Assembly (NCBI GenBank): GCA_934668605.1
Contig: CAKUNY010000134.1
Coordinates: forward strand, 1-5,598
DNA from: an uncultured Oscillospiraceae bacterium
GTDB taxonomy: Bacteria > Bacillota > Clostridia > Oscillospirales > Oscillospiraceae
Direction: 5' to 3'
Length of the DNA stretch: 5,598 bases
Below are positions 5,421 to 5,598 of this stretch, piece after piece. The notes beneath the pieces are model-generated. The model made no database searches, was not told the origin of the DNA, and was given only the letters and a program-made list of their open reading frames with translations. The position numbers were made by a program, and so were the translations under genes. The first letter of the stretch is position 1; every line of letters starts with the position of its first letter.

Positions 5421-5449
5421 ATTTTACTCAAATTTCATAAAAAAGTCAA
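5421..5449 (-). promoter_or_regulatory. Sigma-A promoter of the HPr-like gene
   Basis: TTGACT (5449-5444) and TAAAAT (5426-5421) are separated by exactly 17 bases, one mismatch each to consensus, with a T-rich spacer start. The predicted start near 5414 gives a leader of about 43 bases containing the AAGGAG site. The stretch from 5400 to 5460 is clearly more AT-rich than the genes. Confidence 0.88.
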
Positions 5450-5465
5450 TCATTATTTCAGTTGG

Positions 5466-5503
5466 GCAGATTTGCCGCGACGGCGCGGATGGCGAAACTC
5501 TGC
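5466..5503 (-). other. Bulged stem-loop after mutS2, no T-run
   Basis: Just after the mutS2-like stop codon, GCAGAGTTT (5503-5495) pairs with AAATCTGC (5473-5466) with one bulged G, and inside it CCGCG (5488-5484) pairs with CGCGG (5479-5475) around a CCGT loop. There is no T-run directly after it, so it is not a canonical intrinsic terminator. It could mark or protect the mutS2 mRNA 3' end, or be chance in GC-rich DNA. Confidence 0.4.
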
Positions 5504-5508
5504 GAGGC

Positions 5509-5598
5509 TTACTTGAACTCGACGATGGTTACGCCGCTCTCGCCTTCTCCGTAGACGCCCAAACGGAAGGATTTGACGTATTTGCAGCGGCGAAGCTC
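5509..5598 (-). CDS. mutS2: MutS2 / Smr-domain protein, C-terminal 29 residues (runs off right edge)
   Basis: Only the last 29 codons and TAA stop are in the window. The peptide contains VKSFRLGVYGEGESGVTIVEFK, read here as VKSFRLG then GEGESGVTIVE, which matches the end of the Smr nuclease domain that closes MutS2 proteins ('VKSFRxGxxGEGxxGVTxVEL'). MutS2 in Bacillota is an ATPase with an Smr domain, linked to suppression of recombination and to rescue of collided ribosomes. With so little sequence I cannot exclude a free-standing Smr protein, but MutS2 is the commoner source of this ending. The gene precedes the HPr-like unit and is separated from its promoter by about 60 bases that hold a bulged stem-loop. 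Confidence 0.8.
   Translation of the reverse strand, partial: ELRRCKYVKSFRLGVYGEGESGVTIVEFK

Noticed and set aside
1..5598. Mobile elements, CRISPR arrays, tRNA or rRNA genes, or a defence system
   Set aside because: I saw no transposase or integrase, no spaced repeats, no tRNA-like cloverleaf and no defence-gene motifs; the window is nearly all housekeeping genes with normal spacing.

Overview
This window looks like ordinary chromosomal DNA from a low-GC-lineage (Bacillota) bacterium. A member of class Clostridia, probably Oscillospirales or a near relative, is the best guess. The evidence is a tRNA-dependent T-box leader, sigma-A promoters of the TTGACA/TATAAT type, strong GGAGG ribosome binding sites, an HPr-like protein with a conserved regulatory serine, and a coaD-linked coiled-coil protein typical of Clostridia. 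The coding DNA is fairly GC-rich with a bias to C/G at third positions. The genus cannot be fixed from the sequence. Every gene I can support lies on the minus strand, so transcription runs from right to left.

From right to left (5' to 3' on the coding strand), the window holds: the last 29 codons of a MutS2/Smr-type protein (5509-5598); a free-standing transcription unit for an HPr-like protein (5111-5371) with its own near-consensus promoter and a strong intrinsic terminator; a tight cluster uvrC - rsmD - coaD - coiled-coil protein (5055 down to 1673) joined by 4-base GTGA and ATGA overlaps and a 1-base gap; and a second unit made of a promoter, a valine-type T-box leader, a YcxB-like two-helix membrane protein and the N-terminal 271 codons of valS, which runs off the left edge.

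Functions: UvrC makes the incisions of nucleotide excision repair. RsmD methylates 16S rRNA (m2G966 in E. coli numbering). CoaD is the penultimate enzyme of coenzyme A synthesis. The T-box lets uncharged tRNA-Val raise expression of the membrane protein and valyl-tRNA synthetase. The HPr-like protein carries Tyr where the PTS histidine (His15) should be but keeps Ser46, so it is more likely a Crh-like regulator than a sugar phosphocarrier.

I see no mobile element, CRISPR array, tRNA, rRNA or clearly new multi-gene system. The most interesting points are: a perfect consensus promoter with an extended -10, written into the coding sequence of rsmD just upstream of coaD at the cost of atypical codons; the His15-to-Tyr HPr paralogue; the placement of a membrane protein of unknown function under valine T-box control ahead of valS; and the HPr-gene terminator lying directly against the uvrC start codon, leaving uvrC with no free Shine-Dalgarno sequence.
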